Below the pieces are notes generated by a model. It was not told the DNA's origin. It worked only from the letters and a program-made list of their open reading frames with translations, and searched no databases. The position numbers and the translations under genes are program-made. From Pyrodictiaceae archaeon (GTDB lineage: Archaea > Thermoproteota > Thermoprotei_A > Sulfolobales > Pyrodictiaceae), in NCBI GenBank assembly GCA_027033675.1, contig JALVKZ010000035.1:1-6023 (forward strand): DNA of 6,023 nt, written 5' to 3'. Shown one piece after another: positions 5,218-6,023 of this stretch (the stretch's first letter is position 1; every line of letters starts with the position of its first letter).

Positions 5218-6006
5218 CTGGAGCCCCACATAGTTGACTTATTCTCACCCAAATACCCCTATGTTCTACCAGATGAAAGCATTGGGGGGCTTCGCCGCCT
5301 CATACGTGAGCAAAGACTAAGAGTAATACCCGTAGTAACAGATGAGCGTCAGCTCCGCCTCGCAGGAGTAGTTAAGAGAAGCGCTTTGCTTGAGGTCTCG
5401 TCTACACGTACAGAGGCAAGGGCAAAGGATCTCATGGAGCATCCGCGCATGGTTCTCAGCCCTTCGCAAGACGTACGCTCAGCTCTAGAAAAAATGCTTA
5501 AGCTTGATGAATGGTACGCCCCGGTGGCCGGTGAATCGTCAAGATATCTGGGAGTGTTTGGCCTTGAGAACGCTATACAGTACATTGTGGAGAATCATCG
5601 GGATAAGCTCCTCGTTCCCTTAGCAGAGGTTATGCAGAGAGAAGTCATATACGTTGAGCCGGATACACCGGTTCCCAAGGTATGGCAATTAATGAGACAC
5701 TATGGATTTGCTGCACTGCCTGTGGTGAGGAACGGGGCAATAATAGGTGTTATCGCTGAGCATGATTTGATAACACGTGGATTCACTAGGCCTGATTTCG
5801 AGGCAGATAGTCATCGTAAAGGACCGCTCGTGCAGGAGGTTATGTCAACCCCTCCTATAACTTTAAGCCAAAGCCACACATTGCTCGATGCAGCTAAGTT
5901 GATGCTTAAGCGCGATATAGGTAGAATATACATAGTTGATGATTACAAGAAACTTATTGGCGTAGTTGATAGAAGTGATGTTGTTTCCTACTGGCTTAGC
6001 CATTAA
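5218..6006 (+). CDS. Four-CBS-domain protein, apparent CTG start
   Basis: From CTG 5218 the frame gives 262 residues with four CBS domains: about 5-60 (VDLFSPKYPYVLPDES, then RVIPVV and LAGVVKRSALL), 68-128 (AKDLMEHPRMVLSPS, then YLGVFGLENAI), 135-188 (LAEVMQREVIYVEPDT, then ALPVVRNGAIIGVIAEHDLI) and 205-259 (VQEVMSTPPITLSQSH, then KLIGVVDRSDVVSY). Two Bateman modules in one chain are a known archaeal form, thought to bind adenosine ligands; the target is unknown. The first standard start codon is TTG 5386, at residue 57, which would delete nearly all of CBS1. Between the in-frame TAG at 5212-5214 and that TTG there is no ATG or GTG, so CTG 5218, with GGTG 6 nt upstream, is preferred. Confidence is high for the coding frame and moderate for the initiation codon. 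A T-rich stretch follows the stop codon. Confidence 0.88.
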   Translation: MEPHIVDLFSPKYPYVLPDESIGGLRRLIREQRLRVIPVVTDERQLRLAGVVKRSALLEVSSTRTEARAKDLMEHPRMVLSPSQDVRSALEKMLKLDEWYAPVAGESSRYLGVFGLENAIQYIVENHRDKLLVPLAEVMQREVIYVEPDTPVPKVWQLMRHYGFAALPVVRNGAIIGVIAEHDLITRGFTRPDFEADSHRKGPLVQEVMSTPPITLSQSHTLLDAAKLMLKRDIGRIYIVDDYKKLIGVVDRSDVVSYWLSH

Positions 6007-6013
6007 GTACTAC

Positions 6014-6021
6014 GCTTTTAT
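6014..6021 (+). terminator. Short T-run after the four-CBS gene
   Basis: GCTTTTAT lies 7 bases past the stop codon and could be the start of a T-rich archaeal terminator. The window ends here, so the tract cannot be judged fully. Confidence 0.2.
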
Positions 6022-6023
6022 CC

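Noticed and set aside
5261..5320. ATG 5261 as a frameshifted start for the four-CBS gene
   Set aside because: That frame ends at a stop codon at 5318-5320 after 19 residues without CBS features, while the CTG frame reads a continuous CBS sequence, so no frameshift is needed.

Overview
The window looks like chromosomal DNA of a hyperthermophilic crenarchaeon, most probably of the Desulfurococcales/Pyrodictiaceae type. The evidence is a proteasome-activating nucleotidase (PAN), an archaeal wybutosine-pathway protein (Taw3), an archaeal PhoH-type ATPase with KH domains, AT-rich TATA-like boxes, GGTGA-type Shine-Dalgarno (SD) sites, and heavy use of AGG/AGA arginine and ATA isoleucine codons. The taxonomic placement is an inference from gene content and composition. 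I see no mobile element, CRISPR array, rRNA or tRNA.

Layout. Bases 1-1210 (+) carry PAN, whose reading frame is open to the left edge, so its true start may lie outside. It converges on a minus-strand block. Read 5' to 3' on the minus strand, that block holds: (i) a PhoH-family ATPase with two C-terminal KH-like GxxG motifs (3750-2593); (ii) a small HELLH metallopeptidase-like protein (about 2501-2070) that has no ATG, GTG or TTG start; (iii) a YkgJ-type cysteine-cluster protein (1965-1240). The 197-base gap 3751-3947 is a divergent promoter region. To its right, on the plus strand, lie taw3 (3948-4583, GTG start), a two-CBS-domain protein (4684-5127) and a four-CBS-domain protein (5218-6006).

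Main observation. Two genes, the metallopeptidase-like gene and the four-CBS gene, have clearly coding, family-consistent N-termini in frames with no ATG/GTG/TTG upstream of the conserved sequence. In both, the best-placed candidate start is a CTG codon 6 nt after an SD-like core (GAGGGGAG at 2515-2508 minus; GGTG at 5208-5211 plus). A conventional caller would miss the first gene and cut 56 residues, most of the first CBS domain, from the second. Either CTG initiation is really used here, or both starts are damaged or mis-sequenced.

Functional picture. The genes are mostly information-processing and protein-quality housekeeping: proteasomal unfolding (PAN), a putative RNA-linked ATPase (PhoH-KH), modification of tRNA-Phe position 37 (Taw3), and nucleotide-sensing CBS modules of unknown target. 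There is no single obvious pathway. A further oddity is PAN's C-terminus, which ends Met-His-Met instead of the hydrophobic-Tyr-X motif used to open the 20S proteasome gate.
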